From an uncultured Hyphomonas sp. (GTDB taxonomy: Bacteria > Pseudomonadota > Alphaproteobacteria > Caulobacterales > Hyphomonadaceae): a stretch of 64,000 nucleotides of DNA. The DNA lies in assembly GCF_963678195.1 (NCBI RefSeq), contig NZ_OY782759.1, positions 3,417,961 through 3,481,960 on the forward strand. The letters run 5' to 3'. This document shows, in pieces, positions 63,855-64,000 of the stretch. The notes beneath the pieces were generated by a model, which was not told where the DNA came from, made no database searches, and saw nothing but the letters and a program-made list of their open reading frames with translations. Position numbers and translations under genes: made by a program. The stretch's first letter is position 1. Each line of letters opens with the position of its first letter.

Positions 63855-64000
63855 TTAACCGATTAACCCGGTCGCCCTTAAGGTTTCGGAAAGGATTGGA
63901 GAGCTCGCGCTCGCCACAAAGGCGCCTGCGGCAATCGCCACACCGTAAGGGACCCCGGCTTTTTCCTCGAACGGTGCCCGGATCGGGCCCGGCACGACGG
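63855..64000 (-). CDS. cpaA: Prepilin peptidase CpaA (3' end only)
   Basis: The last 47 codons of a frame running in from the window edge read ...VVPGPIRAPFEEKAGVPYGVAIAAGAFVASA... and end in TAA at 63855. The VPYGVAIAAGAF segment is the conserved end of A24-type prepilin peptidases such as CpaA, which cleave and methylate the pilin. Its place directly before cpaB agrees with the usual cpaA-cpaB order. The catalytic aspartates are outside the window. Confidence 0.8.
   Translation of the reverse strand, partial: VVPGPIRAPFEEKAGVPYGVAIAAGAFVASASSPILSETLRATGLIG

Noticed and set aside
63855-63895. Cluster of TTAA tetramers near the cpaA stop codon
   Set aside because: Spacings (4 and 11) do not fit TTAA-N7-TTAA, and the sequence is mostly the cpaA coding end.

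Overview
The window is a high-GC chromosomal segment from an alphaproteobacterium. A Caulobacterales/Hyphomonadaceae-type organism (Hyphomonas-like) fits best. The evidence is a DivL-type sensor kinase with tyrosine in place of the phospho-acceptor histidine, a perfect TTAA-N7-TTAA CtrA-type box upstream of it, a cpaABCDEF-tadBC pilus cluster, a bactofilin, a large Oar-like TonB-dependent receptor and an IF3 that appears to start on a non-standard codon. Most of the sequence is ordinary core genome. The accessory pieces are a type IIL (MmeI-like) restriction-modification gene, an arsenic operon and a Rieske oxygenase. No rRNA, tRNA, CRISPR array or insertion sequence was recognised.

Layout. 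1-3.1 kb: envelope proteolysis (the end of hflK, hflC, a DUF2065 protein, a Do-type protease). 3.2-5.1 kb: serB and miaA, divergent. 5.15-10.1 kb: the branched-chain amino acid operon ilvB(I)-orf-ilvH-orf-ilvC, preceded by a leader peptide (V-L-V-I codons), a pause hairpin and a terminator, which together look like a ribosome-mediated attenuator. 10.1-15.4 kb: mixed genes (NAD-binding protein, GH25 muramidase lipoprotein, bactofilin, Sel1 protein, SDR, methyltransferase-like lipoprotein, small secreted protein). 15.4-18.6 kb: divL and a secreted EF-hand protein, divergent around the CtrA-type box. 18.6-20.5 kb: agmatine-to-putrescine genes (aguB, aguA). 20.6-26.5 kb: TonB receptor, GT39-like transferase, periplasmic MsrA.

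26.6-33.7 kb: pbpC and a thioester-containing bacterial alpha-2-macroglobulin, whose 5' part is separated from the rest by an apparent 1-nt frameshift. 33.8-35.1 kb: DUF454 protein and a voltage-gated-type K+ channel. 35.1-41.0 kb: translation genes, all on the minus strand (infC, rpmI, rplT, an unrecognised 53-residue basic protein, pheS, a membrane-anchored unknown, pheT). 41.1-46.1 kb: two glycosyltransferases, an alpha/beta hydrolase, a Rieske oxygenase behind a 36-bp palindrome, and a flavodoxin-like protein. 46.1-49.0 kb: the type IIL R-M gene. 49.0-54.4 kb: an epimerase carrying a histidine-rich tandem repeat, a TPR protein, the arsR-arsI-acr3-arsC operon and an M17 aminopeptidase. 54.5-64.0 kb: Tad/Cpa pilus genes (tadD facing tadC-tadB-cpaF-cpaE-cpaD-cpaC-cpaB and the 3' end of cpaA).

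No wholly new multigene system is evident. The best leads are local: the 53-residue basic protein in the ribosomal operon, an ATA start for infC, the ilv attenuator, a possible CtrA-to-DivL loop, a low-GC specificity segment in the R-M gene, a translated 21-bp histidine repeat, membrane proteins of unknown function inside the ilv and pheST operons, and long palindromic operators in front of arsR, the Rieske gene and the R-M gene.
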